Below, one piece after another: positions 63,727-64,000 of a DNA stretch of 64,000 nt (positions are counted from its first letter, which is position 1; every line of letters begins with the position of its first letter). The translations under genes and the position numbers were made by a program. The DNA is from Veillonella tobetsuensis (GTDB taxonomy: Bacteria; Bacillota; Negativicutes; Veillonellales; Veillonellaceae), in NCBI RefSeq assembly GCF_001078375.1, contig NZ_BBXI01000016.1, forward strand, positions 1 to 64,000, in the 5' to 3' direction. The notes beneath the pieces are model-generated. The model was not told the origin of the DNA. It saw only the letters and a list, made by a program, of their open reading frames with translations, and did no database searches.

Positions 63727-64000
63727 TCATATAATACATGTCAATATACGTGTTAAATCTTCTTTTGTTGCTTCGTAAGGATTGCCGCCATAAGTGCGAT
63801 CAGCTATTGCTTGTTGCACTAATATAGAAAATGAGTTTTTAAAGGTTATATTATCAATACCAAACTCTTTCATAGTCATAGAACAACCCACTTGACGAGC
63901 CAAAGATTGTGCACATTTTACCAAAGCGGCTAATTGTACACTCTCATCACTTGTCTCATTCGTTAAGCATAATTTCTGAGCAATAGAAATGTATTTTGAT
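63727..64000 (-). CDS. Iron-containing alcohol dehydrogenase, C-terminal part (cut by window edge)
   Basis: About 90 C-terminal residues are visible; the frame stays open to the edge (SKYISIAQKLCLT...). The end ADRTYGGNPYEATKEDLTRIL is the standard C-terminus of type III alcohol dehydrogenases, here probably the PduQ/EutG-like or propanol dehydrogenase of the microcompartment. It ends ten bases before the facilitator gene. The catalytic metal-binding His residues lie outside the window. Confidence 0.8.
   Translation of the reverse strand, partial: SKYISIAQKLCLTNETSDESVQLAALVKCAQSLARQVGCSMTMKEFGIDNITFKNSFSILVQQAIADRTYGGNPYEATKEDLTRILTCII

Noticed and set aside
1-64000. CRISPR arrays, insertion sequences and rRNA genes
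   Set aside because: No regularly spaced direct repeats, transposase frames or rRNA signature stretches were seen.

Overview
The window reads as chromosome of a Veillonella (Negativicutes; diderm, low-GC, lactate/C4-dicarboxylate fermenting anaerobe). The strongest evidence is the operon at 1951-10902. It carries the five-gene sodium-pumping methylmalonyl-CoA decarboxylase in the order mmdA-D-E-C-B known from V. parvula, including the 55-residue epsilon subunit. The genes for making methylmalonyl-CoA from succinate lie directly upstream. Nearly every gene is on the minus strand; only dinD and guaC are on plus. No insertion sequence, rRNA or CRISPR array was seen.

Region by region (minus strand unless stated). 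1-1950: left-edge structured RNA, SLC13-type transporter and a small membrane protein. 1951-11010: succinate-to-propionate operon from one good promoter: CoA transferase, mutase large and small subunits, MeaB chaperone, epimerase, decarboxylase. 11153-24840: long housekeeping block (tig-clpP-clpX, terminator, lon-ysxC-polyprenyl synthase-tatC-valS-folC-O-antigen ligase/polymerase). 24856-38900: mixed housekeeping and metabolic genes, each mostly with its own promoter and terminator: CBS protein, rlmH, walJ, a RuBisCO-like protein, flavodoxin with DUF3793, glnS, a D-2-hydroxyacid dehydrogenase, mscL with a zinc ribbon, an OLD-type nuclease, EamA exporter, thrC and a DyP peroxidase.

38984-41260 is a decayed accessory island against the 3' end of a tRNA-Lys gene. 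It has an excisionase-like HTH gene, very short hydrophobic ORFs, a second partial HTH copy fused to a frameshifted ImmA/IrrE metallopeptidase, a small membrane ORF apparently broken by an amber codon, and dinD on the plus strand.

41410-57378: molybdenum cofactor genes (MOSC protein, moaA; later moeA and a mobA-mobB fusion overlapping thiT), a purine permease, the folate one-carbon pair fhs/fchA, and a C4-dicarboxylate block (two paralogous DASS transporters with a third decayed 3' end between them, class I fumarase, AraC regulator). guaC on plus ends this part. 57478-61948: MFS and DUF554 membrane proteins, tag, two related secreted proteins and a DUF805 protein. 62029-64000: left end of a bacterial microcompartment locus (PduU/EutS shell protein, diol/glycerol facilitator, C-terminus of an iron alcohol dehydrogenase) running off the window.

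Together the fumarase, dicarboxylate carriers and mmd operon describe the malate/fumarate/succinate to propionate pathway, with energy conserved as a sodium gradient.
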